A model generated the notes under the pieces. The model did no database searches. It worked only from the letters and a program-made list of their open reading frames with translations, and was not told where the DNA came from. From Phenylobacterium sp. (GTDB lineage Bacteria; Pseudomonadota; Alphaproteobacteria; Caulobacterales; Caulobacteraceae): DNA of 64,000 nt. Made by a program: the position numbers and the translations under genes. Numbering within the stretch: the stretch's first letter is position 1; each line of letters starts with the position of its first letter. The stretch spans positions 121,712 to 185,711 of the forward strand of contig NZ_WGNY01000017.1 in the NCBI RefSeq assembly GCF_016124325.1. Direction: 5' to 3'. Below are positions 34,341 through 43,568 of this stretch, in pieces.

Positions 34341-36548
34341 CTATGCCGGGACGGTCCCGGCCGGGTCAGCCGCGCGGACGGGATGGGCCAGGGGCAGCCG
34401 CAGGACCACCCGGGCGCCCTGCCCGCCTCGCGCGTCGGTCATTTCGAGTTCGCCGCCATGGTCCTCGAGGATGCGCTTCACGATCGCCAGGCCCAGGCCC
34501 GTGCCCTTCTCGCGGGTCGTGACGTAGGGCTCGGTGAGGCGGTCGCGGTCCTTCGCCGGCAGCCCGATTCCGTTGTCCTCGATCTCGAACAGGATCTCGC
34601 CGCCACGGGTGGTCAGGCGCGCCATGATCTTGCCCTTGAGCCGGGACGAGGTCGCCTTGCGGGCCTCGACGGCCTCGGCGGCGTTCTTCAGGACGTTGGT
34701 CAGGGCCTGGCCGATCATCCGGCCGTCGGCGTAGATCTCGAAATGGTCGGCGGGCGCCTTCAGCTCGACCGTCAGGTCCGGGCTCGCGACCCGCTGCGCG
34801 AAGACGGCCGCGCGCAGGAGTTCGCCGGCGTCCAGCCGCGCGAACTTGGGCGCCGGCATCCGCGCGAACGCTGAGAACTCGTCAACCATCCGGCCTATGT
34901 CGCCTACCTGACGTACGATGGTGTCGGTGCAGCGGTCGAAGGTCTCTATCTCGGCGGGCGCGATGTCCTTGCGGTACTTCTTGCGGAGCCGCTCGGCCGA
35001 AAGCTGGATCGGTGTGAGCGGGTTCTTGATCTCGTGGGCGATGCGGCGCGCCACGTCGCGCCACGCGGCGTTGCGCTGGGCCGCCACCAGCCGGGTCACA
35101 TCGTCGAAGGTCAGGACCATGCCGCCCTCGCTGTGGTTGACCCGCACGCGGAGGCGGCGCGTCGCCGAACCGCGGACCACGTCGATCTCCTGCTCGGCCT
35201 CGCGATCGCCCGACACCAGGTCGGCGAATTCGGGCGCAAGGTCGGCGAGCGGCCGGCCGCGCCCCCGGTCGGCGTCGTCCAGGTCGAGCAGAGCGGCGGC
35301 CTGCCGGTTGACGACGGAAACCCTGCCGTCCGGATCCACCCCGATGACGCCGGCGCTCACCTCGGCCAGCACCGTCTCGATGAAACGGCGGCGCTCCTCG
35401 GCCTCCTCCCCGGCCCGCCGCAGGGCTTCCTGCTGGGCCTGCAGGTCGTGGGTCATGCTGTTGAAGGCGCGCGACAGCACCGCGATCTCGTCGGGATCGG
35501 CGTCGGCGTCGACCCGGGCCGAAAGGTCGCCGCCGGCCACGCGCCCCGCCGCCTGGACGAGCCGCGCGATCGGAGCGGTGATGGCGTTGGCCGCCGCCAG
35601 CCCCAGCCACACCGCGCCCACCAGCACCAGGAGCGCGGTCTCGATGTAGCTGAGGGCGAAGATGGTCTGGATGCGGGCCCGGTTGCGCGCCACCTCACGG
35701 TACGAGACCAGCGACCCTTCCGCCTCGCGCAGGTGGGCCATGATGCCCTTCTGTAGCGGCCGCGCCACATAGAGGTAGGCGTCCGGCCAGCCCCTCAGGC
35801 GATAGATCGCCCACATGGTGTCGGTGAAGTTGGGCAGGTAGATCTCGTTGTCGGCCGCCGCGTAGGCCTGGGGTTGAGGCGCCACGAACGGCGGCGCGCC
35901 CTCGCTTTCGGCTCGGGCCAGGACGTGGCCCTTCGAATCCATCAGATAGGCGGCCGCGAAGGCATGGTAGGAAGCCAGCGCCCCCAGATATTCGTTGGCG
36001 CCCTCGGGCTTCTCGGCCAGCACGCCGGCCTCGCGGTTGAGGTCGGTGGCCATCAGGGTGACGTGGTCGCGGATGTAGGCGAGTTGGTCGTCCACGTACG
36101 AGCGGAACACGGTGGCGGAGTTCTCCACCACGGTCTGAACCCGCTCGCTGAACCAGCGTTCGACGCCCTGGCTGACCAGGACGCCGTAGAACAGGAACAC
36201 CACGGCCGCGGGCGCCACGGCGGCGAGCGCGAACAGTCGGACGAAACGCACGTGCAGGCGCGCGCCCGCGTCGGCCGCTCGCGCGTCGAGCAGTTCGAGG
36301 ATTCGCAAGGTGACCGAGGTGATCAGTCCCAGGATCAGGACGAGATTGAGTCCCAGGACCGTCAGGATCAGCTGGCTGGTCGGACCCAACGGCCCCTTGG
36401 CGGGGGGCGAGGCGGCAAGCAGGATCGCCAGCCCGGTCAGGCCCGCGGCCACCCCGTAACCCACTCCCAGGACCAGCCGGGAGCGCAGAGCGGCGCGGAC
36501 CCGGGCCAGAATCGGATGTCCGAACGCAGGATGGGCCAACAAAGCCAT
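34341..36548 (-). CDS. ntrY: Sensor histidine kinase NtrY
   Basis: A 735-residue membrane kinase with three N-terminal TM helices (about 30-120), a periplasmic domain, and a fourth TM near 300-320. These are followed by HAMP (RLVQAAGRVAGGDLSARVD), a PAS domain (FIETVLAEVSAGVIGVDPDG), HisKA with the phospho-His in [16 protein letters not shown], and HATPase with NGIGLPAKD and GTGLGLAIVKRIL. It phosphorylates NtrX. The start is just left of the 66-bp gap to the TonB receptor gene. Confidence 0.94.
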   Translation of the reverse strand: MALLAHPAFGHPILARVRAALRSRLVLGVGYGVAAGLTGLAILLAASPPAKGPLGPTSQLILTVLGLNLVLILGLITSVTLRILELLDARAADAGARLHVRFVRLFALAAVAPAAVVFLFYGVLVSQGVERWFSERVQTVVENSATVFRSYVDDQLAYIRDHVTLMATDLNREAGVLAEKPEGANEYLGALASYHAFAAAYLMDSKGHVLARAESEGAPPFVAPQPQAYAAADNEIYLPNFTDTMWAIYRLRGWPDAYLYVARPLQKGIMAHLREAEGSLVSYREVARNRARIQTIFALSYIETALLVLVGAVWLGLAAANAITAPIARLVQAAGRVAGGDLSARVDADADPDEIAVLSRAFNSMTHDLQAQQEALRRAGEEAEERRRFIETVLAEVSAGVIGVDPDGRVSVVNRQAAALLDLDDADRGRGRPLADLAPEFADLVSGDREAEQEIDVVRGSATRRLRVRVNHSEGGMVLTFDDVTRLVAAQRNAAWRDVARRIAHEIKNPLTPIQLSAERLRKKYRKDIAPAEIETFDRCTDTIVRQVGDIGRMVDEFSAFARMPAPKFARLDAGELLRAAVFAQRVASPDLTVELKAPADHFEIYADGRMIGQALTNVLKNAAEAVEARKATSSRLKGKIMARLTTRGGEILFEIEDNGIGLPAKDRDRLTEPYVTTREKGTGLGLAIVKRILEDHGGELEMTDARGGQGARVVLRLPLAHPVRAADPAGTVPA

Positions 36549-36614
36549 TGGGCGCGGAGCCTAGGGGCCTGTGCTCCAAAATCAACAGTTATGTGGCCCG
36601 GCGGAGACGGAGAC

Positions 36615-39023
36615 TCAGAACCCGCGCCGCAGTTCCAGACCGACCGTCCGCGGACGCTGTGGGGTCGTCTGCGATTCGGTCCGGAAGCTGAAGGGATTGC
36701 CGAAGGCCAGGGTGTCGCCGCGGCGATCCAGGGCGTTGTCGACGAAGAGCCGCGCGCGGGTTTCGCCCCAGCTCAAGGCGGCGGCGAGGCGCACCTCGCC
36801 GTAGCCGCCCATGGTGGGCGCCGTCGCTGCGTCGAACGCGAGCCGGGAGCGCCCGACGTGGGCGTAGCTGGCCGACAGGTCCAGGGTGCGCTCGTCGCCC
36901 AACGGCGCGGCGTAGGATCCGGTGAGCGACCAGGCCGTTTCCGGCACGCCGGGCAGGCTGACCTCCGGCGGCGCGGGCAGGCCGGTGTCGGCGCGGCGAA
37001 GCTCGGGCGCCTGGCGCACCCAGGCGGCGGCGAGGGAGAACGGTCCGCGGGTGTAGCTGATCTCCGCCTCGATCCCATCGCTGCGCCCGTCGCCGAGGTT
37101 GGCCGTGTACGGCAGGCCGGACGGCAGGACGAGATCGGCCTGGATATCGGTCCACTCGGCGACGAAGGCGGCGGCGCGGACGGCGATCCCCAACTCCGGC
37201 GAGCGCCAACGGCCGCCGGCTTCGTAGCTCCAGAGTTCGTCGCCGCCGTAGCGGCGCAGCGGCTGGGTCCCGCCGGCCTCGCCGAAGGCCTGGCCGGGCG
37301 GGCCCGCGGTGTTGAAGCCGGCGGTGCGATAGCCCTCCGCGGCCTGGGCGTAGAGGGTGAGGTCGGGCGCCGGGCGCCAGGCGATGAGCGCCTTGGGCGC
37401 GAAGCCCCGGTAGTGCGTGCGTCCGGTGAAGTCCCTCAGCGGCCCGGCCAGGGTGACGGCCGATCGGGTGCGCAGGCGCGAGTTGAACGCCCGTCCCCCG
37501 GCTGTCACGGTGACCTCCGGGGTCAGGTCGTAGGAGACCTCCCCAAATAGGGCGGCTTCGAACAGGCGGTCGCGGCGCGCCTCGGCGTAGGCCTGGGCGT
37601 CCTCCTCGGTCTCCAGACGGGCGTCCAGGCGCTGATCGCCTGCCGCGGCGAAGGCTCCGATCGTCCAGTGGAAACGGCCCGGCCCGACCGACACCGCGCG
37701 CGCCTCGCCGACGAGGCCGCGAATCTCGTTGCCATCGACATAGACGGTGGGGTGGGCGCCCGCAGGATAAAGCACCGCCGGCGCAGTGGCTGCGTCATAG
37801 GTCGCGCCCACGTTGTGATCCAGGCCGCCGAGACTGAAGGTGACGTGGCCCCACGCCGGGTTCCAGCGGGCCGCGAGCGATAGCGCCAGGAAGTCGTTGT
37901 CGTGCGGTTCGGGATTGCGCGTGGCGCGCGCGAATGGGCCGGCGTCAGCTGTCGCGTAGTGCGCGTCGCGGGTGGTGATCGACTGGTTGATCAGGGTCGC
38001 GTCGAGAATCAGGTCGTCGCGGGGTTGGAGCCGCGCCGCCAGGCGTGCGCCGGTGCGCCGCGACCGATTGATGGCCCGTTCGCCCGTGGCCAGGTTGTCG
38101 ATGTAGCCGCCATCGGCGATGCGCCATGCGGCGAGGCGAAGGCCGCCCGCCCCATCCGCGATCGGCTGGTTGAAGACGCCTTCCGCTCGCGTCGAGGCCG
38201 AGCCCGACCGTGTGGTCGCGAGACCCACGGATAGCCAGCCGCTACGCGTCGTCGCGTCAGGCGAGTTCGGGATCACCTGGAGGATGCCGCCGATGGATCC
38301 CGCGCCGTAGAGCGAGCCTTGCGGCCCACGGAGCACCTCGACGCGGGCGATGTCGATCAATGGCAGGTCTGGATCGGGCGCGTTGTAAGTGAGCCGCAGA
38401 TCGCCGAGGTAGAGCCCGACGGTCGACTGGGTGTGCCCGGTGAGCGGCCCGTCCGAGAGCCCCCGCAAGAGCACCTTGTCGCGGCCGGGGCCGAGATTGG
38501 TGACCGTGACGCCCGCAGCCAACAGCGACAGGTCCTGCACGTCGGCGACGCCATGGCGCTGGAGCGTGGAGCCCGAGACAGCGGTGAGGCCATAGGGCGA
38601 CGCCGACAGCAGTGTCTCGGTCTTGTCGGCGGTCACCACCAGTTCGCCGACCTCGGCCGGCGGCCGAGGCGACGCGGGCTCGGCGGCTGTCGATGGCCGC
38701 GCCGCTGGGGTCGAGGGCGCGGCGCGCGCCCGCACCACGATGGTCCGCGCATCGGGGCGAAGCGCGAGGCAGGAGGAGCCGGCGAGCAGGCGCTGCAGCG
38801 CCGCGTCGACACTGAGCCGTCCGGTCACGCCCGCCTGGCCGGCGCAGCGGGCGTCGGGGGCGAACCCGAGCGACAAGCCGGCCTGGCGGGCGAGCGCGAT
38901 GAGGGCCGCGGCGCGCGGCTGCTCGGGAATGGCGAACGCGACGGTCTCGGCCGCCCGCGCCGATGGCGGCGCAAGGGCGCCGACCGCGGCCGCCAGTCCG
39001 GCCAGACGCCGGATATGCTGCAT
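36615..39023 (-). CDS. TonB-dependent receptor with N-terminal STN signalling domain (FecA-like)
   Basis: An 802-residue outer-membrane receptor. After a signal peptide comes a Secretin/TonB N-terminal domain (about residues 30-105), which marks transducing receptors that signal to an anti-sigma factor. The plug domain follows (SPYGLTAVSGSTLQ, VLRGPQGSLYGAGSIGG), then a beta-barrel ending in the aromatic LELRRGF. The ligand is unknown; such receptors take up siderophores, haem or glycans. It is the third gene of the sigma-FecR-receptor set. Confidence 0.92.
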   Translation of the reverse strand: MQHIRRLAGLAAAVGALAPPSARAAETVAFAIPEQPRAAALIALARQAGLSLGFAPDARCAGQAGVTGRLSVDAALQRLLAGSSCLALRPDARTIVVRARAAPSTPAARPSTAAEPASPRPPAEVGELVVTADKTETLLSASPYGLTAVSGSTLQRHGVADVQDLSLLAAGVTVTNLGPGRDKVLLRGLSDGPLTGHTQSTVGLYLGDLRLTYNAPDPDLPLIDIARVEVLRGPQGSLYGAGSIGGILQVIPNSPDATTRSGWLSVGLATTRSGSASTRAEGVFNQPIADGAGGLRLAAWRIADGGYIDNLATGERAINRSRRTGARLAARLQPRDDLILDATLINQSITTRDAHYATADAGPFARATRNPEPHDNDFLALSLAARWNPAWGHVTFSLGGLDHNVGATYDAATAPAVLYPAGAHPTVYVDGNEIRGLVGEARAVSVGPGRFHWTIGAFAAAGDQRLDARLETEEDAQAYAEARRDRLFEAALFGEVSYDLTPEVTVTAGGRAFNSRLRTRSAVTLAGPLRDFTGRTHYRGFAPKALIAWRPAPDLTLYAQAAEGYRTAGFNTAGPPGQAFGEAGGTQPLRRYGGDELWSYEAGGRWRSPELGIAVRAAAFVAEWTDIQADLVLPSGLPYTANLGDGRSDGIEAEISYTRGPFSLAAAWVRQAPELRRADTGLPAPPEVSLPGVPETAWSLTGSYAAPLGDERTLDLSASYAHVGRSRLAFDAATAPTMGGYGEVRLAAALSWGETRARLFVDNALDRRGDTLAFGNPFSFRTESQTTPQRPRTVGLELRRGF

Positions 39024-39047
39024 GACCCCTCGTGCGACTCGGAACGC

Positions 39048-40016
39048 CTAGCGACGTAGGCTCAGTCGCACACTATCGGGTTGGCGCTCGGCCTGCACCG
39101 GCAGGAAGGCCGAAAGGCTGTCGAGCATCGTGTTCTCGTCGCCAAGGTTCAGGACGGCGGTGACCGGAAGGTCCTGGGCCTCGGGGGCGACGACAATGGG
39201 GGTGTGGACATAGCGGCTGAGCGTACGTGCGACGTGGGCCAGGGTCTCGCCCTTGAACACGAGCTGCCCCTGGGTCCAGGCCATGGTCGCGTCGGGATCG
39301 GCCCGGTGAACCGTGTCGCCCGCCTTCCCCTCGCGATGAAGCAGGGCCTGGCCCTTGACCAGGCGCGCGATGGGCGCAGCGTCCGGCTTGCGCGCGGGAC
39401 GCACCTCGACCACGCCCCGTCGGACCGTGACGCGAACCTCGCCCTGATGACGCAGGACATCGAACTCGGTGCCCACGACACGGATCTGGCGGTCGCCCGC
39501 CTGGATCACGAATGGCCGACCCGGATCCTTGGCCACGTCGAACACCGCCTCGGCGTCGGCCATGAACACCTGGCGCTCCTTGCCGCCGAGCCGCACGGCG
39601 AGCCGCGACCCGCCGTTCAGCGTCACCTTGGAGCCGTCGGCGAGTTGCACCACGCGCCGTTCACCGAAGGCGGTTTCGTAGGTCTGCAACGCTGGCGTGC
39701 GGGATTGGAGGACGAGGCCCGCCCCGACGGCGACGGCGAGCGACGCGGCCGCCGCGCCCATCCAGACGGCGCGTCGGGACGGCCGGGGCCGCAGTGTGGC
39801 CACGTTCGTGGCCGCTGATGGCGGCGCCTCGTCCAGCGCGAGCCAGATGGCCTCGACCGCCTCATAGGCGCGCAGATGATGGGGCGACTCCGCCAGCCAG
39901 ACCTCGAAAGCCAGCCAGTCGCCGTCCTCGGCCGTGTCGGACGACAGGCGCGCATACCAGGCCGCAGCGCGGTCGCGCAGCGGTCCCGGAATCGGCTTGT
40001 CGTTCATGTCGCTCAT
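39048..40016 (-). CDS. FecR-family anti-sigma factor / regulator
   Basis: A 322-residue inner-membrane protein: a cytoplasmic N-terminal domain (DRAAAWYARLSSDTAEDGDW) that binds the sigma factor, one TM (AAAASLAVAVGAGLVL, about 95-110), and a periplasmic FecR domain (VVQLADGSKVTLNGGSRLAV) that would contact the receptor's STN domain. I chose ATG 40016; GTG 40040 and ATG 40007 are alternatives. It lies between the receptor and the sigma-factor genes, as usual. Confidence 0.9.
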   Translation of the reverse strand: MSDMNDKPIPGPLRDRAAAWYARLSSDTAEDGDWLAFEVWLAESPHHLRAYEAVEAIWLALDEAPPSAATNVATLRPRPSRRAVWMGAAAASLAVAVGAGLVLQSRTPALQTYETAFGERRVVQLADGSKVTLNGGSRLAVRLGGKERQVFMADAEAVFDVAKDPGRPFVIQAGDRQIRVVGTEFDVLRHQGEVRVTVRRGVVEVRPARKPDAAPIARLVKGQALLHREGKAGDTVHRADPDATMAWTQGQLVFKGETLAHVARTLSRYVHTPIVVAPEAQDLPVTAVLNLGDENTMLDSLSAFLPVQAERQPDSVRLSLRR

Positions 40017-40071
40017 GATCTGGCGCAAATCTCCTGGCACTTAGACGACGCCGCACCGGCGATACCGCAAT

Positions 40072-40587
40072 TCATCGTTCGACCTCGTCCATCAGGACCC
40101 GCAGAGCCGACATGATGTACTTCTCCACGGCGCTGCGTGAGACGCCCAGGCGTTGGGCCACCTCGCTGTGGGTCAGGCCGTCGAATTTGTGCAGCCGGAA
40201 GGCTGCGGCGACCTTGGGTGGCAATCTGTCGAGCGCGGCGACAAGCCGGGCGAGGCGCTGGCGGCTGGCGACCGCCTCGTCGGCCGGCGGCTCGTGCGCG
40301 ACAGGCTCGGGCCCCTCGCCCGCCGCCTGTCGGCTCCAGGCATGGTCCCGCGCGGCCTGGCGGCGCTGGGCCTTGGCCCGGTCGAGCATCAGATTGACGC
40401 CCATCTTGTAGAGGAACGCTTCCGGGCTCCGCAGGTCCCCGGGCGTCTCCATCCCGCTGATCTTCACATAGAGGTCCTGAACCACGTCCTCGGCGACGGC
40501 GGCCGAGCCGGTTCGCAGGGTGAAGAAGCGCACAAGGTCCTCGCGCTTGCGCATATAGGCGTCGATCAGCGACGGCGGATCGGCCAT
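40072..40587 (-). CDS. FecI-type ECF RNA polymerase sigma factor
   Basis: A 171-residue sigma factor with only regions 2 (AVAEDVVQDLYVKI, EAFLYKMGVNLMLDRA) and 4 (KFDGLTHSEVAQRLGVSRSA). ATG 40587 follows GGAAGGGA; the longer upstream frame is Arg-rich and unlikely. It probably activates the receptor gene when the ligand is bound, through FecR. The 5' end faces the divergent hemolysin-family operon. Confidence 0.92.
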   Translation of the reverse strand: MADPPSLIDAYMRKREDLVRFFTLRTGSAAVAEDVVQDLYVKISGMETPGDLRSPEAFLYKMGVNLMLDRAKAQRRQAARDHAWSRQAAGEGPEPVAHEPPADEAVASRQRLARLVAALDRLPPKVAAAFRLHKFDGLTHSEVAQRLGVSRSAVEKYIMSALRVLMDEVER

Positions 40588-40745
40588 GGCGGCGCGGCGA
40601 CTCCCTTCCTTGGACGCGCGACTGTTCCGGCATTCGGGGTCCGCGCGCAATGACGAGCATCCCATAAGGCGCCGCCGACAATTTGTTGAGGATGTCGCCG
40701 CCGCGCGTCGTCGCAGCAAACGGGGGCCGATATCGGAGGCCGAGT

Positions 40746-41432
40746 TTGAGTGATCCGTCGCCGCTGGCCAGCGCGCCTGCGCCCGTCATCCATCCCTTTC
40801 CCGGGCCTTCGCCTCGGACGATCGTCGCCCGCGCCGATCACCCGTCGAGAGCGCGCTTCGAGGCCTTCATCGAGGCGCAGTTCGAAGCGGCCTATGGCGC
40901 GACCCTGCCTGGACACTTCCCACTGATCGCGGGCCTCGGCGTCCGCAACGGGCCGGTGCTGGCGGCCGCGGGCCTGCGCTTCGGCGAGACGGGCCCCTTG
41001 TTCCTCGAACAATATCTGGACGAGCCGGCCGAGCAGGCCATCGCCGCCGCCTTCGGCCGCCCTGTGGCGCGCGACAGCCTGGTCGAGATCGGCTCACTGG
41101 CGTCGGCCGGGCCGGCCGGATCGCTCCAGCTCTTCACCGCGCTCGCGGCGTGGCTCTCCGGGGTCTGCGGCCGGCGTTTCGCGGTCGCGACCGTGCGACC
41201 CGAATTGGCGCGGCTGCTCGGCAGGGCGGGCTTCGGCCTGCGCCGCCTGGGCGAGGCCGACCCGGGCCGCCTGGGCGAAGCCGCAGCAGCCTGGGGCAGC
41301 TACTATGAGCGCCGCCCGCAGGTCTATGCGGCCGAGGTGGGTGTCTCCGCCGCCCTGCCCCTGTTGCGCGAACGGCTGGCGAGCCGCAGCCTCGAGCGGC
41401 AGGTGCGCCGGCTGCGGGCGAACGCGTCATGA
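40746..41432 (+). CDS. Thermostable-hemolysin family protein (first gene of an acyl-ligase/diiron-oxidase operon)
   Basis: A 228-residue protein of the T_hemolysin family, whose fold resembles GNAT/autoinducer-synthase acyltransferases: ARFEAFIEAQFEAAYGATLP, LIAGLGVRNGPVLAAAGLRF, LFLEQYLDEPAEQAI and VEIGSLASAGPAGSLQL. I prefer TTG 40746, with GGAGG six bases upstream; ATG 40692 is in frame. No signal peptide is seen, so the 'hemolysin' name may mislead. The stop overlaps the next start as ATGA. A role as an acyltransferase is inferred from fold and context. Confidence 0.78.
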   Translation: MSDPSPLASAPAPVIHPFPGPSPRTIVARADHPSRARFEAFIEAQFEAAYGATLPGHFPLIAGLGVRNGPVLAAAGLRFGETGPLFLEQYLDEPAEQAIAAAFGRPVARDSLVEIGSLASAGPAGSLQLFTALAAWLSGVCGRRFAVATVRPELARLLGRAGFGLRRLGEADPGRLGEAAAAWGSYYERRPQVYAAEVGVSAALPLLRERLASRSLERQVRRLRANAS

Positions 41433-42886
41433 GCCGGGTGCTGGACGCGCTCGCCCGCCGGGCTTCGGAGACACCGGACACGCCGATCCTCACCGGTCGC
41501 GGCGTCAACCTCACCTGCGCCGACCTTGCCGCGGCCGTCGATCAGGCGCGTGACGAACTCGCCGCCCTGCTCGAAGGCCTGCCGGCCGGAGCGCCGGTCG
41601 CCGTCACCCTCGACAACGGCCCGGCGTGGGTGGTCGTCGACCTGGCCCTCATCGCCCTGGGCCGCCCCAGCATCCCCTTGCCGCCGTTCTTCTCGCCGGA
41701 GCAACGGCGGCACGCGCTCACCGATGCAGGCGCATGCCTCGTGGTGAGCGGGCCCGCCGCGACAGTTGCCCCCGCATTTGTCGTGGCGGGTTTCCCGCTT
41801 TCGGCCGAACGCCTGGACGCGCGGCCCACGCCGCTTCACCCCGGCACGGCCAAGATCACCTACACGTCGGGTTCGACCGGCGCGCCCAAGGGCGTGTGCC
41901 TGTCGCAGGCCCAGATGGAGGACGTGGCCTGCTCGCTGATCGAGGTGATCGGGGCCGAGTTCGCGGGCAAGCACCTGCCTGTGCTGCCGCTGGGCGTCCT
42001 GCTGGAGAACGTGGCCGGGCTCTACACCACTCTGATCGCCGGCGGCTGCTATCACGCGCTCGGACTCGAAGACCTGGGGTTCTCCGCCGGTCTTCGGCCG
42101 GACCTTCGCCGCCTCGTCGACGCCATCGAGGCCGAAGGCGCCACCAGCCTCATCCTCGTGCCCGAGCTGCTGCGGGCCTTGACGCTGGCGCTTGCGCTGG
42201 GCGGCCGGCGTCTGCCGGCGCTGCGGCTCGTGGCCGTCGGCGGCGCCAAGGTGTCGCCCGACCTGATCGCCATGGCCCGGGCCGTGGGCCTGCCGGCCTA
42301 TGAAGGCTATGGCCTGAGCGAATGCGCCTCGGTCGTGGCGCTCAACACGCCCGCCGCCGACCGCCCCGGATCGGTGGGCCGGGTGCTGCCGCACCTGAAG
42401 GTCGCCCTGTCCGCAGATGGCGAGGTGGTGGTCGGGCCGCAGCCGTTCCTGGGCTATGTGGGCGGGCCGCCGCAGAGCGGCGCGGTCTGGACCGGCGATC
42501 TGGCCGAGATGGACGCCGACGGATGGCTGCGGATCCACGGCCGCAAGTCGAACCTGCTGATCACCGCCTACGGCCGCAACATTGCACCCGAGTGGGTGGA
42601 GAGCGAGCTGTTGGCCCAGCCCGAGATCGCCCACGCCGCCGTGTTCGGCGAAGGGGCGCCGGAGCTTTGCGCCGTGCTGGCGCCCATCCGGGCCGACCTG
42701 CCGGCCGAGGCCATCGAGACGGCGGTCGCCCGCGCCAACGCCAAGCTGCCCGCCTACGCCCAGGTGGCGCGGTGGACCGTGCGGCCGCCCTTCGACCTCG
42801 CCCGCGGCGAACTCACCGGCAACGGCCGCCCCCGCCGCGACGTGCTCCGCGAAACCCACCAGGCCTTCATCGAGCTTCAGACCTGA
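41429..42886 (+). CDS. AMP-binding acyl ligase (ANL superfamily) with Lys-to-Arg A10 motif
   Basis: A 485-residue adenylating enzyme. A3 ITYTSGSTGAPKGVCLS is near residue 147, A5 YEGYGLSECASV near 290, and A7 WTGDLAEMDADGWLRIHGRK near 355. The final A10 motif reads LTGNGRPRRD, where the catalytic Lys of LTxNGK is Arg. It probably activates a fatty or other carboxylic acid for the neighbouring oxidase and reductase. The substrate is unknown. It is tightly coupled to the upstream gene. Confidence 0.85.
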   Translation: MSRVLDALARRASETPDTPILTGRGVNLTCADLAAAVDQARDELAALLEGLPAGAPVAVTLDNGPAWVVVDLALIALGRPSIPLPPFFSPEQRRHALTDAGACLVVSGPAATVAPAFVVAGFPLSAERLDARPTPLHPGTAKITYTSGSTGAPKGVCLSQAQMEDVACSLIEVIGAEFAGKHLPVLPLGVLLENVAGLYTTLIAGGCYHALGLEDLGFSAGLRPDLRRLVDAIEAEGATSLILVPELLRALTLALALGGRRLPALRLVAVGGAKVSPDLIAMARAVGLPAYEGYGLSECASVVALNTPAADRPGSVGRVLPHLKVALSADGEVVVGPQPFLGYVGGPPQSGAVWTGDLAEMDADGWLRIHGRKSNLLITAYGRNIAPEWVESELLAQPEIAHAAVFGEGAPELCAVLAPIRADLPAEAIETAVARANAKLPAYAQVARWTVRPPFDLARGELTGNGRPRRDVLRETHQAFIELQT

Positions 42887-42896
42887 GGTGAATTCC

Positions 42897-43568
42897 ATGT
42901 CCTTCTTCGAACGACTCGAACGCGAGACCGCGGTCGAGCGCGGGGCCCTCTATGCCGTCCCGCAGATTCTCGCGGGCCTCTCCGGCGAGATCACGCGCGA
43001 GGCCTACGTCGCCTACCTGGGCGAGGCCTACCATCACGTCAGCCACACCGTGCCCCTGCTGAAGGCGGCCCGTGACCGGATGGACGCCGCGCACGAGCGG
43101 TTCCGCGCCGCGCTCGACGAGTACGTCGAGGAGGAGACCGGGCACGAGAAGTGGATCCTGAACGACATCCGCAACGCCGGCGGCGACGCCGACGCGGTGC
43201 GCGACGGGCCGCCGGGCGCCGCGACCGAGCTGATGGTGGCCTTCGCCTACGACTACGTCGCACGGGTCAACCCGATGGGCCTCTTCGGCATGATCTATGT
43301 GCTGGAGGGCACGAGCATCGCCCTGGCCAGCCACGGTGCGGCGGCGGTGGCGCGCGGACTGGGGCTGGGCCCGGAGTGCTTCTCCTACCTCACGTCCCAC
43401 GGCGCGCTCGATCAGGATCACATGAAGTTCTTCGCTGGACTCATGGAAACTGTTGATGATCCCCTCGATCAGGACGCGATCGTGCACGTCGCCAAGCGCG
43501 TGTTCGGCCTGTTCGCCGACGTGTTCCGCAGCATCCCGCTCGAAGCGAGGCTGGCTCATGCGGTTTGA
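42897..43568 (+). CDS. Haem-oxygenase-like diiron oxidase (TenA/UndA-type 'iron-containing redox enzyme')
   Basis: A 223-residue all-helical protein of the HDO family. Candidate iron ligands at family-like spacing are Glu80 and His83 (ExxH in EEETGHEKW), Glu137 (YVLEGTS), Asp172 and His175 (ALDQDHMKFF). Relatives such as UndA, CADD and BesC oxidise fatty acids or amino acids with O2. Next to an acyl ligase and an SDR it probably acts on an acyl substrate. It starts 10 bp after the ligase and overlaps the SDR by 11 bp. Confidence 0.82.
   Translation: MSFFERLERETAVERGALYAVPQILAGLSGEITREAYVAYLGEAYHHVSHTVPLLKAARDRMDAAHERFRAALDEYVEEETGHEKWILNDIRNAGGDADAVRDGPPGAATELMVAFAYDYVARVNPMGLFGMIYVLEGTSIALASHGAAAVARGLGLGPECFSYLTSHGALDQDHMKFFAGLMETVDDPLDQDAIVHVAKRVFGLFADVFRSIPLEARLAHAV

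Noticed and set aside
40746..41432. Secreted haemolysin toxin
   Set aside because: No signal peptide or membrane-active segment is seen; the operon context and GNAT-like fold of the family point to an intracellular enzyme.
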